Positions 28,969-38,869 of a stretch of 64,000 nucleotides of DNA are shown here, piece after piece. The notes below the pieces were generated by a model. That model was not told where the DNA came from. It saw nothing but the letters and a program-made list of their open reading frames with translations, and did not search any database. The translations under genes were made by a program, and so were the position numbers. The stretch's first letter is position 1. Every line of letters starts with the position of its first letter. The stretch is from Corynebacterium afermentans subsp. afermentans (GTDB lineage: Bacteria; Actinomycetota; Actinomycetes; Mycobacteriales; Mycobacteriaceae). The DNA lies in NCBI RefSeq assembly GCF_030408355.1, contig NZ_CP046606.1, positions 1,550,001 to 1,614,000 of the forward strand, written 5' to 3'.

Positions 28969-29667
28969 TCAGACTACGGGCCGGGGCCCGAGCAGCGCTG
29001 TTCCGACACGCACGATATCGGATCCGCAAGCGATAGCGTCGGCGAAATCACCGCTCATACCTGCGGAAAGTCTAAAGTTTCGGTTGAGCTTGGCGGCGTA
29101 GTCGTCCGTCAACGACCGCGCCTGAGCAAACACCTCGCGCGGCTGCGAATCCAGCGGCGGCACGACCATGAAACCGGCCATTTCAAGGTGCTCGGATTCC
29201 TCCACCGCTTCCACGATTGCGGGCACGTCGTCGAGGTGTGCGCCGCCGCGGGCAGAGTCGCCGTCGTAAGACAGCTGCACCATGCACGGCAGGATCTCGC
29301 CCGTGCGGTCGCCGCGCTCGAGCGCGAGCGCCATGCCTCGCTCGAGCCCGTGGGCCAACTTCAGCGAATCCAGCGAGTGCACTTCGGAGGCCCAGCGCGC
29401 CACCGAGTTGGCCTTCTTGGATTGAATCTGGCCGATCATGGCGATGCCGCAGCGGCCTTCAAGTTCGGCCGCCTTGTCGCGGGCCTCCTGCTCGCGGTTC
29501 TCCCCCACCAGCGCTATGCCGAGCGAGGCGAGCTCTTCGATGCGCTCTACCGGGCGGAACTTCGTCACCGGCAGAATCGCCACGCTGCCTTCTTCGCGGC
29601 CGGCGGCACGCTCCGCGTCGCGGATCTGTTGGCGGACAGTGTCGAGGTTTTTTGCGAGATCAGACAT
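28969..29667 (-). CDS. YggS/PLPBP family PLP-homeostasis protein
   Basis: A 232-residue fold-type III alanine-racemase-like PLP-binding protein without racemase activity; it maintains PLP and amino-acid balance. The PLP lysine lies in VAILPVTKFRPVERI (~27-41). The family motif GENREQEARDKAAEL is at ~53-67 and the conserved IGQIQSKKANSVARW at ~76-90. The SAGMSGDFADAIACGSDIVR phosphate-binding end is at ~201-220. Start ATG 29667, overlapping the pgeF stop by 8 nt. Confidence 0.93.
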   Translation of the reverse strand: MSDLAKNLDTVRQQIRDAERAAGREEGSVAILPVTKFRPVERIEELASLGIALVGENREQEARDKAAELEGRCGIAMIGQIQSKKANSVARWASEVHSLDSLKLAHGLERGMALALERGDRTGEILPCMVQLSYDGDSARGGAHLDDVPAIVEAVEESEHLEMAGFMVVPPLDSQPREVFAQARSLTDDYAAKLNRNFRLSAGMSGDFADAIACGSDIVRVGTALLGPRPVV

Positions 29668-30385
29668 TAGGCATCCAAATTACGCCAGCCTGCCGCCCGG
29701 TTACACCTTCTCGCCGGTGGGAGAAGAAATCCTTGTCGGTGATGGTGTCGCGCGGGTCCGCGTCGATGTGGGTCACGCCCAGGCTGAGCAGCTGGCGCAC
29801 CAGCCCGGCGCGCACGTCGATGCCTGGTGTGCCCTTCTTTGTGCGGGTGCGGGAGCCGGGCAAATGCTTCTCGACGTCCAAAGCCATCCCCTCCGGGACC
29901 TCGTACGACTCTCCGGCTGCGGCCGGCCCCAGCAGTACTTGGATGCGCGAGGGCTCGGCGCCGAGTTCCACCATCGCCTCGACGGTGTTTTTCGCGATCC
30001 CGTTGCGCGCGCCCATGCGCCCGGCGTGCGCCGCGCCGATGACGCCGGCGGTGTGGTCGGACAGCAAAACCGGAGTGCAATCCGCCACAAGCACGCACAG
30101 CGCCAGGTCCTTTTGCCTGGTGACAAGGGCGTCGGTGGCTTCCACGGGGGCGGCCGAAGGTCCGTCGACAAGCGTGACGGTGTTGGTGTGCAGCTGCTCC
30201 ATCCACACGAAGCGCTCCTCGGGCAGGCCGAGCACTTCAGCGAGCCGGGCGCGATTCGCGGCGACGTCGGCGGTGTCGTCGCCGACGTGGGCGCCGAGGT
30301 TGAACGAGTCGTAGGGGGCAGCAGAAACCCCGCCCGCACGGGAAGTGAACACCATGCGGACGGGGCGAGTGGAAAGATCTGGCAT
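29660..30385 (-). CDS. pgeF: PgeF/YfiH family (multicopper oxidase-like, peptidoglycan editing factor)
   Basis: A 241-residue DUF152 protein. Metal/active-site motifs are MEQLHTNTVTLVD (~62-74), LCVLVADCTPVLL with the active Cys (~96-108), and GAAHAGRMGARNGI (~117-130). The family has purine nucleoside phosphorylase/adenosine deaminase or laccase activity in vitro, and in E. coli it removes misincorporated Ser from peptidoglycan precursors. It is the conserved neighbour directly after ftsZ (14 nt gap). Confidence 0.9.
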   Translation of the reverse strand: MPDLSTRPVRMVFTSRAGGVSAAPYDSFNLGAHVGDDTADVAANRARLAEVLGLPEERFVWMEQLHTNTVTLVDGPSAAPVEATDALVTRQKDLALCVLVADCTPVLLSDHTAGVIGAAHAGRMGARNGIAKNTVEAMVELGAEPSRIQVLLGPAAAGESYEVPEGMALDVEKHLPGSRTRTKKGTPGIDVRAGLVRQLLSLGVTHIDADPRDTITDKDFFSHRREGVTGRQAGVIWMPNV

Positions 30386-30399
30386 GTCTGCCAGCTTAA

Positions 30400-31590
30400 C
30401 TAGCGCATGAAGTCCGGCACATCGACGTCGTCGAAACCGCCGTCAAAGCCGCCATCGCGAGGCTCGCGGGGCTCGCGAGGCTCGCGGTCGCGCTCGGTGA
30501 ACAGGCCGCTGCGGGTGGACGGCTCGTAGCGGTGGCGCGGCTGGTACTCCTCCTTCTTGGCCGGCTCAGCCTCGACGACCTTGGTGGAGGTCTGCTCCGG
30601 CTGCGGCGCTTCCTGTTCCACCGGTTCAGCCGTGCGGGCGTTGGCCTTCTCGTCGAAACCGGTGGCGATGATGGTCACGCGGACCTCGTCGCCCAGGTTG
30701 TCGTCGATAATGGTGCCGAAGATGATGTTGGCGTCCTCGTCGGCCTTTTCCTCCACGATGGAGGCTGCGTTGTTGACCTCCATCAGGCCCAGGTCGGAGC
30801 CGCCGGCGACGGAGATGAGCACGCCCTTGGCGCCCTCCATGGTGGTTTCCAGCAGCGGGGAGTTGATGGCCTGCTCGGTAGCCGTCATCACGCGGTTGTC
30901 GCCGCGGGCGGAACCGACGCCCATCAGCGCGGAGCCGGCGTCGGCCATGACGGAGCGCACGTCCGCGAAGTCGACATTGATCATGCCCGGGATGGTGATG
31001 AGGTTGGTGATGCCCTGAACACCGTTGTAGAGCACCTCATCCGCCGCACGGAAAGCCTCCATCATGGAAAGCTCGGCGTCGCCCAGCTGCAGCAGGCGGT
31101 CGTTCGGGATGACGATGACGGTGTCGCAGACTTCCTTGAGGTTCTCGATGCCCTCGAGCGCCTGCCTGGTGCGGCGCTTGCCTTCGAAGGTGAACGGGCG
31201 GGTGACCACGCCGATAGTCAGCGCGCCCATCTTCTTGGCAATGCCGGCGACCACCGGGGCGGCGCCGGTGCCAGTGCCGCCACCCTCGCCGGCGGTGACG
31301 AAGACCATGTCGGAGCCCTTCAGGGACTCCTCGATCTCTTGCTTGTGGTCCTCGGCAGAAGTGCGGCCTACCTCAGGGTTCGCGCCCGCGCCGAGGCCGC
31401 GGGTGGCCTCGCGCCCGATGTCGAGCTTCGTGTCGGCATCGGTGAACAGCAGTGCCTGGGAGTCCGTGTTGATGGCAACGAACTCAACGCCCTTGAGGCC
31501 TTCCTCGATCATGCGGTTGACGGCGTTGACGCCGCCGCCGCCGACACCGACGACGCGGATCATGGCGAGGTAGTTGGCGGGAGAGGTCAT
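30400..31590 (-). CDS. ftsZ: Cell division GTPase FtsZ
   Basis: A 396-residue tubulin-like GTPase forming the Z-ring. The tubulin signature [15 protein letters not shown] is at ~99-113, the N-terminal nucleotide loop [13 protein letters not shown] at ~14-26 and the T7 loop [11 protein letters not shown] at ~205-215. The C-terminal linker is Glu/Pro/Arg-rich, with a repeated REPREPRD stretch, and ends in the conserved peptide [10 protein letters not shown] that binds SepF/FtsW. The ATG at 31590 ([13 protein letters not shown]) is preferred because it has AAAGGCGAG upstream and matches the family N-terminus. Confidence 0.97.
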   Translation of the reverse strand: MTSPANYLAMIRVVGVGGGGVNAVNRMIEEGLKGVEFVAINTDSQALLFTDADTKLDIGREATRGLGAGANPEVGRTSAEDHKQEIEESLKGSDMVFVTAGEGGGTGTGAAPVVAGIAKKMGALTIGVVTRPFTFEGKRRTRQALEGIENLKEVCDTVIVIPNDRLLQLGDAELSMMEAFRAADEVLYNGVQGITNLITIPGMINVDFADVRSVMADAGSALMGVGSARGDNRVMTATEQAINSPLLETTMEGAKGVLISVAGGSDLGLMEVNNAASIVEEKADEDANIIFGTIIDDNLGDEVRVTIIATGFDEKANARTAEPVEQEAPQPEQTSTKVVEAEPAKKEEYQPRHRYEPSTRSGLFTERDREPREPREPRDGGFDGGFDDVDVPDFMR

Positions 31591-31680
31591 AGTGGTGGTC
31601 TCGCCTTTCACAAGTTGGTTTTTGAAGTTGCTTCCCATCTTGTGCGAAACTGCGCGGTTTTTTGTTTTCTGGGTCGGCGT

Positions 31681-31715
31681 GTCACAACCCTAAACCTGTA
31701 CTTTAGGGTTGTGAC
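31681..31715. repeat. Perfect 14-bp inverted repeat between ftsQ and ftsZ
   Basis: GTCACAACCCTAAA (31681-31694) and TTTAGGGTTGTGAC (31702-31715) are exact complements separated by CCTGTAC. The element starts 8 nt beyond the ftsQ stop. No T-run follows on the minus strand, so a simple terminator is unlikely; it could be an RNA processing/stability hairpin or an operator upstream of ftsZ. Confidence 0.9.
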
Positions 31716-31723
31716 CTGCGGTT

Positions 31724-32371
31724 TTAGCGCGAAGTGACCAGTTCCGGGTTGGAAATGTTGAATGTTTTTCCGTCCAACTGCAGCACCGTCTCAAGCGCAA
31801 GTGCCTTGTTCCGGTTGTCTTCGGACGCACCCCACGTAACTGTCCGGTCGCCGTCGAGCTTGAGCACGAAACTGTGGTCCCCGTCGCGGGTCAGTTCGCG
31901 GACCTGTGGGCGGGCCACATCCGTGATCGCGGAGGCGACCTCCACCGCCTTGGGCAGCTGCTCTTCGCCGATATCGACGAGCTGCACTGCCCCCACCGGC
32001 GGCTGAGCAACGACGAAATCCTTGCCCTCGCTGTTGATCAGGTGCGGCTCGCCACCCTGGTCGATCCAGGCCACTGGGGTGTGCTCCACCACCGTGACAT
32101 CCACCGCGTTGGGCCAGTTGCGCTTCACCGTCACCGAGTCCACCCACGGGTTGGTGGCCACGTCCTGGGCGGCCCTGCGCACATCCACCCGCCCCATCGG
32201 GGTGCCCGTCTCAACGCCGGAAAGCGACGTCACCTCCTCGGCGGGCAGGTTCACCGCCCCCTCGACGTTGACGTCGTCGACGGGCATGGCCGGGGTAAAC
32301 GGCAGCGCCGCCACAACCGCGAGCACAAGTGCGACGCAGCCGGCGACAATCGCGATGGCGCGGCGCGACAT
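31724..32371 (-). CDS. ftsQ: Cell division protein FtsQ
   Basis: A 215-residue bitopic divisome protein. An N-terminal TM segment (AIAIVAGCVALVLAVVAALPF, ~5-25) is followed by a POTRA domain (VDDVNVEGAVNLPAEEV, ~31-47) and an FtsQ beta domain (VTVKRNWPNAVDVTVVEHTPVAW, in blocks of fewer than 20). ATG 32371 is placed just after the murC stop at 32373 (1 nt between). It is shorter than many FtsQ proteins, with a very brief cytoplasmic tail. Confidence 0.92.
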   Translation of the reverse strand: MSRRAIAIVAGCVALVLAVVAALPFTPAMPVDDVNVEGAVNLPAEEVTSLSGVETGTPMGRVDVRRAAQDVATNPWVDSVTVKRNWPNAVDVTVVEHTPVAWIDQGGEPHLINSEGKDFVVAQPPVGAVQLVDIGEEQLPKAVEVASAITDVARPQVRELTRDGDHSFVLKLDGDRTVTWGASEDNRNKALALETVLQLDGKTFNISNPELVTSR

Positions 32372-32372
32372 C

Positions 32373-33794
32373 CTATGCCTCCTGCAGGGCGGCGAGGATC
32401 TCGTCCGCAAGCATGGTCACGCTGCCCGCACCCATGGTCAGCACCAGGTCGCCGGGTTTTACTAGCGACGCCACGGTCGCGGGCGCCGCCGAGAAGTCCG
32501 GCTCCAGATGCACCGGCACGGTCATCTTCTCGGCGATGATCCGGGAGTTCACGCCCTCCACCGGCGTTTCACGGGCGGCGAAAATGTCCAGAAGCACGCA
32601 TTCGTCGCTCAGCGAAAGTGCATCGGCGAACTCTTCGGCGAATTCCTGGGTGCGCGAGTACAGGTGGGGCTGGAAGCAGACCACCACGCGGGCGTCACTC
32701 CCCTCGGCCTCAACCTTGTCGCGCGCAGCCGTGAGCACGGCGTCGACTTCCGTCGGGTGGTGGGCGTAGTCGTCGTAGACGCGGGTTCCGCCCACCTCGC
32801 CTTTGAACTCGAAACGGCGGCGCACGCCTGTGAACTCGCTCAGGCCTTGGGCGAGTTTCTCCGGGTCGGCGCCCACGAGCGCGCCGGCAAGCAGGGCGGC
32901 GGCGGAGTTGAGCACCATGTGGCGGCCCGGAATCGCCAGCGTGTACATCACGTCGCCGGAGATGCGGTCGGTGCGAAGCTGCGCCTCGACCACGGTGTGC
33001 TCGCCCTCCTGGCGCTCGTTGGTAACCACGGCGCCTGCCGGGATCTTCGGGTGGCGCGCGGCTGCCTCCGCGGTGCCGTATCCGGTAACCGTCAGACCGC
33101 GCTCCAGGGCGCGTTCGCCGCAGGAGGCTGCGTTGTCGTCGTCGAGGCAGACAACCACGTGCTTGGCGATGTCCGCGAAGTCATCGAAAACCTGGAAATA
33201 CTTCTCGCGGGTGCCGTAGAAATCCAAGTGGTCCGGTTCGATGTTGGTGATCACCGCGACGTCCGGCGAGTAGCGCAGCAGCGAGGCGTCGGACTCGTCG
33301 GCCTCCGCCACGAACACGTCGCCGTGGCCGTGGTGCGCGTTGGTGCCGGCCCGGTTGAGCTGACCGCCGATGGCAAACGAGGGGCCCTCCCCCGCCGCCT
33401 GCAGCGCCACCACCGCCATCGAAGTCGTGGACGTCTTGCCGTGCGTGCCCGCGAGGAGCAGCTGGGTCGATCCCTCCATCAACTCCGCGAGCAGGTCGGA
33501 GCGGCGCAGCAGAGGAATGCCTTCACGTTTGGCGCGCACCAGCTCCGGGTTGTCCTGCGGGATGGCGGCGAAGCTGGTCACCACCGCGGTGGGCAACTCG
33601 CCGGACAGCTCCAGGTTGGCCTCTGCGTGGCCGAGCGCGACCCTGGCGCCCTTGGCTTTCAGCGCGCGCACCGGGCGGGAGTCCTTGGCGTCGGAACCGG
33701 TCACGGTGGCGCCGCGGTCTAACAGGATGTGCGCCACGCCGGACATGCCGGACCCGCCGATGCCGATGAGGTGGACGCGGGAGAGATCTGTCAT
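32373..33794 (-). CDS. murC: UDP-N-acetylmuramate--L-alanine ligase MurC
   Basis: A 473-residue ATP-dependent ligase adding L-Ala to UDP-MurNAc. It has the N-terminal Rossmann motif [15 protein letters not shown] (~8-22), the P-loop [13 protein letters not shown] (~114-126), the central [10 protein letters not shown], and the C-terminal Mur ligase domain with [15 protein letters not shown] (~341-355). ATG 33794 overlaps the murG stop in an ATGA arrangement, indicating translational coupling. Confidence 0.96.
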   Translation of the reverse strand: MTDLSRVHLIGIGGSGMSGVAHILLDRGATVTGSDAKDSRPVRALKAKGARVALGHAEANLELSGELPTAVVTSFAAIPQDNPELVRAKREGIPLLRRSDLLAELMEGSTQLLLAGTHGKTSTTSMAVVALQAAGEGPSFAIGGQLNRAGTNAHHGHGDVFVAEADESDASLLRYSPDVAVITNIEPDHLDFYGTREKYFQVFDDFADIAKHVVVCLDDDNAASCGERALERGLTVTGYGTAEAAARHPKIPAGAVVTNERQEGEHTVVEAQLRTDRISGDVMYTLAIPGRHMVLNSAAALLAGALVGADPEKLAQGLSEFTGVRRRFEFKGEVGGTRVYDDYAHHPTEVDAVLTAARDKVEAEGSDARVVVCFQPHLYSRTQEFAEEFADALSLSDECVLLDIFAARETPVEGVNSRIIAEKMTVPVHLEPDFSAAPATVASLVKPGDLVLTMGAGSVTMLADEILAALQEA

Positions 33795-34873
33795 TTTGTG
33801 TCCTTTCCAGCAGCCGCTGCGATGCGCGCGGCAAGGTCCTCGGCAACACTGCCAGCGCCCGAATCCTTCAGCGCCGCGCGCATCGTCGCGCGTGCCTCTG
33901 GTTCAACCAGGGGCAGCAGCTTATCGACGAGCACGTCGCCGCTCAGCGCCGCATCGTCGATACGCAGGGCCGCCCCGGCGTCCACAAGGTGGGCGGAGTT
34001 GAGCCCCTGCTCGCCGTTGCCGTGTGGCAGGGGGATGTAAATGGCGGGGATGCCGGCAGCGGAGTTTTCCGCGACCGTCATCGCGCCGGAGCGGCACACA
34101 ACCACATCGGCGACGGCGTAGGCGGCCTCCATGTCATCGATGTAGGGCACGGCCGTGTAGTGGTCGTGGGTTGCGGGCGCGTCGTTTTTGCGGCCGTAGG
34201 CGTGCAGGATCTGAAACCCCGCGCCGGTGAGCCGCTCGACGGCGTCTGCCAGTGCAGCGTTGATGCTCACCGCGCCTTGGGAGCCGCCAGTGACCAGAAT
34301 GGTCGGGCGGCCCTCCTGAAGGTTCCACGTGCGCAGGCCCCGCTCGCGCTTCGCGCCGTCCGGGTCCACGCCCACGCCGGGGCGCACCGGCACGCCGACG
34401 ACCTCGCCGTCCATGCCTGAATTCGGCACCGCGTTGAACCCGGTGCCGCCAATTTTGACGCCCAACTTGTTGGCCATGCCAGCCAGCGCGTTGGTTTCCA
34501 GCACGAAAAACGGCAGTCCGAGTTGTTTGGCGGCCAGGTACGCCGGGCCGGAAACGTAGCCGCCGGTGCCGAAGACGGCGGCGGCACCGCAGCGCTTCAT
34601 CGCCTGCTTGGCTTGGCGCACACTGCGCGCCAGCTTGAACGGCACGGAGGCGAGCTTCCACGGCTTTTTGCGCGGGATCGGCACTGGGTCGATCAGGGAG
34701 AGCTCGAATCCGCGGGCCGGCACGATGGTGGTTTCAAGGCCGCGTTCGGTGCCGAGGGCGACAACGTTGGCCCCGTAGGCGTCGCGAAGCACCTCGGCGA
34801 CTGCGAGGGCGGGCTCGATATGGCCCGCGGTGCCGCCGCCTGCGATGACGACGCTGAAGTTCTGGGAAGTCAT
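33791..34873 (-). CDS. murG: UDP-N-acetylglucosamine transferase MurG
   Basis: A 360-residue GT28 enzyme that adds GlcNAc to lipid I to make lipid II on the cytoplasmic membrane face. The acceptor-side motif is [20 protein letters not shown] (~8-27) and the donor-side motif [17 protein letters not shown] (~193-209). [19 protein letters not shown] (~258-276) binds UDP-GlcNAc. A TAGGAGAG ribosome site precedes the ATG; the 3' end is coupled to murC. Confidence 0.96.
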   Translation of the reverse strand: MTSQNFSVVIAGGGTAGHIEPALAVAEVLRDAYGANVVALGTERGLETTIVPARGFELSLIDPVPIPRKKPWKLASVPFKLARSVRQAKQAMKRCGAAAVFGTGGYVSGPAYLAAKQLGLPFFVLETNALAGMANKLGVKIGGTGFNAVPNSGMDGEVVGVPVRPGVGVDPDGAKRERGLRTWNLQEGRPTILVTGGSQGAVSINAALADAVERLTGAGFQILHAYGRKNDAPATHDHYTAVPYIDDMEAAYAVADVVVCRSGAMTVAENSAAGIPAIYIPLPHGNGEQGLNSAHLVDAGAALRIDDAALSGDVLVDKLLPLVEPEARATMRAALKDSGAGSVAEDLAARIAAAAGKDTK

Positions 34874-34880
34874 AGCTCTC

Positions 34881-36281
34881 CTAACGGCGCGGGGTCCGGC
34901 GGTGCGGGGGCCTATGGTAGGCCGCGGCGACCGGCTGGGTCACCGGCGTGCCGTAGCGCTCGCGGCGCGGTACGGCGGTTGGCGCCTGGCGACGCTGTTT
35001 GAGCGCGCGAGGCTCGGCGATGAAGAAGATGCGGTCGAACACGGGGCGACCGTAGTTCTGCATGGACGAGATCGCGTCCGGCTCGTGGCGCGCCACGGAC
35101 GCCAACACACCCATCGCACCGAGGGTGAACACAGCCGAGGAACCGCCGGCGGACAGCATCGGCAGCTGGATGCCGGTGACCGGCAGAAGGCCCACGACGT
35201 AGCCCATGTTGATGAATGCCTGGGAGACCACCGCCGCGGTCAGCGAGGCGGCCATGAGCGTCTGGTACTGCGTCTGGGCACGCAGCGCTGTGCGCATGCC
35301 GAAGAAGCCGAGTAGCGCGAACAACGCGATCACCAGGGCGCCGCCCCACAGGCCGAGCTCCTCGCCGATGACGGCGAAGATGAAGTCGTTGCGCGCCTCC
35401 GGCAAGTAGAACCACTTCGCGCGGGACTGGCCCAGGCCGACGCCGAAGATGTGGCCGTCCGCCAGAGAGAGGAAGCCCTGGTGGGACTGGAACGCGACAC
35501 CCCGGGTGTCGTCGAAGTGGCCGCGCAGCGCGTCGAAGTAGACGTGGAAGCGGTCGGAGCGGAAGCTACCGGAGAGGAAAATCACCACCAGCGCCACAAT
35601 GCCCGAGGCGGCCACCACGCCGACGGCCTTCAAGGACACACCCGCAAACAGCAGGATGAACGCCACCACGACGGCGAAAGACAGCGCCATGCCCATATCG
35701 CCCTGCATGGCAATCAGCAGCACGCAGAGCAGGGAAACAGAGATAAACGCGGCAAACCCGTTGTCCGGGACGAACAGGCGGCGGGGGTCCTTGTTGGACA
35801 GGATCTTCGCGCCCCACATGGCGATGGCCACGCGGGCGAACTCGGACGGCTGCAGTCGCAGCGGGCCGGCGACCAGCCAGGACTGCGAGCCCACCTCGGC
35901 ACGGCCGGTGCCCAGCGGCGTGAGCACGGCGATGAGCAGCAGGACAGCGATGACCATCAGCCAATTGCTCAAGCTCCGCAGCCGCTCGGGCGGGGTCTTC
36001 AGCGCCGTCCAGAAAGCGATCATGCCGAGGATGACCATCACAAACTGGCGCACGGCCAAAGACCACACGCTGGCACTGGCGGCGAACGAGGTCGCCATAG
36101 AGGAGCTCATCACCATGACCACGCCGAGGCCGGCGAGGAAGAGCACGATGCTGCGAATCATGGTGTAGTCGATCAACGGCCGGGAGTCGAGCGCCTCCTG
36201 AATGCGCCTGACCCCTGCGCTGAGCTTCGATGGGGCGTCCGGCCGTGGTGCGCGTTGCCGGGGTGCGCGTTGAACCGTCAT
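34881..36281 (-). CDS. ftsW: SEDS-family peptidoglycan glycosyltransferase FtsW
   Basis: A 466-residue polytopic septal polymerase that works with FtsI. About ten TM helices are visible. The SEDS motif region is in RLQPSEFARVAIAMWGAKIL (~151-170), and TRGVAFQSHQGFLSLADGHI is followed by GVGLGQSRAKWFYLPEARND (extracellular catalytic loop, ~255-300). The C-terminal tail is basic and Pro/Arg-rich (AYHRPPHRRTPRR). It starts 51 nt after murD, with AAAGGG upstream. Confidence 0.95.
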   Translation of the reverse strand: MTVQRAPRQRAPRPDAPSKLSAGVRRIQEALDSRPLIDYTMIRSIVLFLAGLGVVMVMSSSMATSFAASASVWSLAVRQFVMVILGMIAFWTALKTPPERLRSLSNWLMVIAVLLLIAVLTPLGTGRAEVGSQSWLVAGPLRLQPSEFARVAIAMWGAKILSNKDPRRLFVPDNGFAAFISVSLLCVLLIAMQGDMGMALSFAVVVAFILLFAGVSLKAVGVVAASGIVALVVIFLSGSFRSDRFHVYFDALRGHFDDTRGVAFQSHQGFLSLADGHIFGVGLGQSRAKWFYLPEARNDFIFAVIGEELGLWGGALVIALFALLGFFGMRTALRAQTQYQTLMAASLTAAVVSQAFINMGYVVGLLPVTGIQLPMLSAGGSSAVFTLGAMGVLASVARHEPDAISSMQNYGRPVFDRIFFIAEPRALKQRRQAPTAVPRRERYGTPVTQPVAAAYHRPPHRRTPRR

Positions 36282-36332
36282 GCTGCCCTTTCGATTGGAA
36301 CCGCGGAGGAAAACCTCAACCTTTAGTTGAGC

Positions 36333-37736
36333 TTACTTGTTGTGCGGGTTCCAGTGTCGCATTGCAGCGGCCGCGAATGCGTCGCCACGCGCAGACATGC
36401 CGGAAAACATGTCCAAGCTCGCCGCCGCGGGCGCCAAAAGCACGGTGTCGCCCGGCTGCGCCTGCGCGGCCGCCCACGCGACGACCTCGTCCATCGCCTG
36501 CGACGGGTCCTGCGCGTCGGAGACGAACACGGGCACCTCCGGCGCCACCTGCTGAAGCGAGGTGCGGATCAGCTCCCGGTCCACGCCCAGAAGCGCCACC
36601 GCACGGAACTGCTCGGCGTGGGCCTTGACCACAGCGTCCACGGACGCGCCTTTGAGCTGCCCGCCTGCGACCCACACCACGGTGCCCGCGCCGGTAAGCG
36701 CCGAATCCGCCGCGTGCGGGTTGGTGGCCTTGGAGTTGTCCACCCAGTCCACCCCGCCACCGGAGTGCACGAGCGCGCCGCGGTGGCCCGCCACCTGGTA
36801 TGCGTCCAGCGCGCGCTGGATGTGCTCGGGCGTGGCCCCCTGCGTCAGTGCTACCGCGGTGGCGGCCAGCGCGTCCAGCACTCCGGCGGCACCGGCGGGC
36901 TCGATGCCGTCAGCCGATGCGACATCCACCGTCGCACCGCCAAGCTTTGCGACGATGCGTCCGCCAACCACACCAACCTGACCGTCCGCCGGCACGCCGA
37001 GCGTGAACCCGACGATGTCGTTGCGTCCCATGTCGGCGGCGATCCGCGCCACCTCGGTGTCGTCGACGCCCGCCACCGCAACAGGCGCCTTGAGCACCTT
37101 CGCTTTGGCCGCGGCGTACTCGGCGAAACTGCCGTGCCAGTCGATGTGGTCGTCCGCTAAGTTCAGCAGCACGCCCGCATCCGGCACCAGCTGGGAGGAC
37201 CAGTGCAATTGGAAGCTGGAAAGCTCCGCCACCAGCACATCCAGACGCTCGGGCGCGAGCATCGCCTCCCCCACCGCGACGCCGATGTTGCCGCAGGCGC
37301 CGGCTCGCAGGCCGGTGTCCTTGCCGGCCTCAATCATCATCTGCGCGAGCATGCCGGTTGTGGTGGTTTTGCCGTTGGTGCCGGTGACCACCAGCCATGT
37401 GCGGGGCTTGCCGAAGACTCCGGCGCGGTCCAGCCGGAAACACAGTTCGACGTCGCCGATGACGTCGATGCCGGCGGATGCGGCGTCGACAAGCAAGGGC
37501 GTATCCGGCCGCCACCCGGGCGAGGTGACCACAAGCCCGACCTCATGGAAGCGAGCGCGCGCTTCATCGCCGGTGCAGGCGTCGTAGCCGGCAGCCGCGG
37601 CGCGGGCGCGGCCGGCATCACTGTCGTCCACGACGGTGAAGCGGGCGCCGGCGTGCTCGAGAAGCTGCGCCGCCCCAAGGCCAGACACCCCGGCGCCAGC
37701 GACCAGGGTGTAGTCCGGCAGAATCGGCTGCGTCAC
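36333..37736 (-). CDS. murD: UDP-N-acetylmuramoyl-L-alanine--D-glutamate ligase MurD
   Basis: A 467-residue Mur ligase adding D-Glu. N-terminal [16 protein letters not shown] (~12-27), P-loop [15 protein letters not shown] (~117-131) and [13 protein letters not shown] with the metal-binding His are all present. The start is taken as GTG 37736, which overlaps the mraY TGA (GTGA coupling); an ATG seven codons upstream (37757) lies inside mraY. Confidence 0.95.
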   Translation of the reverse strand: MTQPILPDYTLVAGAGVSGLGAAQLLEHAGARFTVVDDSDAGRARAAAAGYDACTGDEARARFHEVGLVVTSPGWRPDTPLLVDAASAGIDVIGDVELCFRLDRAGVFGKPRTWLVVTGTNGKTTTTGMLAQMMIEAGKDTGLRAGACGNIGVAVGEAMLAPERLDVLVAELSSFQLHWSSQLVPDAGVLLNLADDHIDWHGSFAEYAAAKAKVLKAPVAVAGVDDTEVARIAADMGRNDIVGFTLGVPADGQVGVVGGRIVAKLGGATVDVASADGIEPAGAAGVLDALAATAVALTQGATPEHIQRALDAYQVAGHRGALVHSGGGVDWVDNSKATNPHAADSALTGAGTVVWVAGGQLKGASVDAVVKAHAEQFRAVALLGVDRELIRTSLQQVAPEVPVFVSDAQDPSQAMDEVVAWAAAQAQPGDTVLLAPAAASLDMFSGMSARGDAFAAAAMRHWNPHNK

Positions 37737-38833
37737 AGGTTCGCCCCGTTCAGCCACTCGCCGTAGAACACAGCCAGGCCGAGCATGAAGGCCATGGCGG
37801 AGATGATCCAGAACCGCACCACGACGGTGGTTTCGTGCCAGCCGCCGCTTTCAAAGTGGTGGTGGAACGGCGCCATGCGGAACACGCGCTTGCCGGTGGA
37901 CTTAAACGACGCCACCTGAATGACCACCGAGAGTGCCTCGAGCACGAACAGCGCACCGATGATGATCATCAGCAGCTCCGTGCGCGAGCCCACGGACAGG
38001 CCAGCGACCAGGCCGCCAAGCGCGAGCGAGCCGGTATCGCCCATGAAGATTTTCGCTGGGGCGGCATTCCACCAGAGAAAACCCACGCAGGCGCCGAAGC
38101 CTGCGGACGCCAAGATGGCCAAATCCAGCGGGTCGCGGACGCTGTAGCAGCCGGCGGCCGCCACGGACTCGCACGAATTGCGGAACTGCCAGAAGGTGAT
38201 GCCCACGTACGCCGCCATCACCAGCGCGGTGGTGCCGGAGGCGAGCCCGTCCAGGCCGTCGGTGAGGTTCACCGCGTTCGACCACGCGGCCAGCAGAATG
38301 TAGATGAAAATGAGGAAGAAGATCGTGCCGATCGTCCCGCCGCCGAAGGTCAGATCGATCGTTTCAATATCGCGCACGAAGCTTAAAAACTGCGAGCCCG
38401 GGGTCAGCCCGTTCTCGTCCGGGAAGCGCAGGATAAGCCAGCCGAAGATGAGCGAGATGGCCAGCTGCGCCACCAGCTTCGCGGTCTTATTCAGGCCCAG
38501 GTTGCGCGACATGAACAGCTTGATGCCGTCGTCCGCGAAGCCGACCAGGCCCAGGGACAGGGTGAGAAACAGCACGATCAGACCGGTGGCGGTGAACGCT
38601 GCGTGGCCTGTGACCAGGGCAACGAGGCTGCCGCCGAGGTAGCCCATGGTGATGCCGACGAGGATAGCGATGCCGCCCATCGTCGGGGTGCCGCGTTTGC
38701 GGGCATGGGACGCCGGACCATCCTCGCGGATCTCCTGGCCCATGGCCCGCCGGTTAAAGTACCGGATGAGCGCAGGGGTGAGGAATATCGAAACCAAAAA
38801 GCTGATGATTCCGGCGCAGATAACTTGAACCAT
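37733..38833 (-). CDS. mraY: Phospho-N-acetylmuramoyl-pentapeptide transferase MraY
   Basis: A 366-residue polytopic enzyme forming lipid I from UDP-MurNAc-pentapeptide and undecaprenyl phosphate. The catalytic aspartates are in [16 protein letters not shown] (~186-201) and [13 protein letters not shown] (~259-271), with [15 protein letters not shown] (~324-338) as the C-terminal signature. An early loop [13 protein letters not shown] binds substrate. It lies 36 nt downstream of murF and is coupled to murD. Confidence 0.96.
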   Translation of the reverse strand: MVQVICAGIISFLVSIFLTPALIRYFNRRAMGQEIREDGPASHARKRGTPTMGGIAILVGITMGYLGGSLVALVTGHAAFTATGLIVLFLTLSLGLVGFADDGIKLFMSRNLGLNKTAKLVAQLAISLIFGWLILRFPDENGLTPGSQFLSFVRDIETIDLTFGGGTIGTIFFLIFIYILLAAWSNAVNLTDGLDGLASGTTALVMAAYVGITFWQFRNSCESVAAAGCYSVRDPLDLAILASAGFGACVGFLWWNAAPAKIFMGDTGSLALGGLVAGLSVGSRTELLMIIIGALFVLEALSVVIQVASFKSTGKRVFRMAPFHHHFESGGWHETTVVVRFWIISAMAFMLGLAVFYGEWLNGANL

Positions 38834-38869
38834 GGAAGTTGTACCTTGCTATTTCTCTACGTCGAGTGT

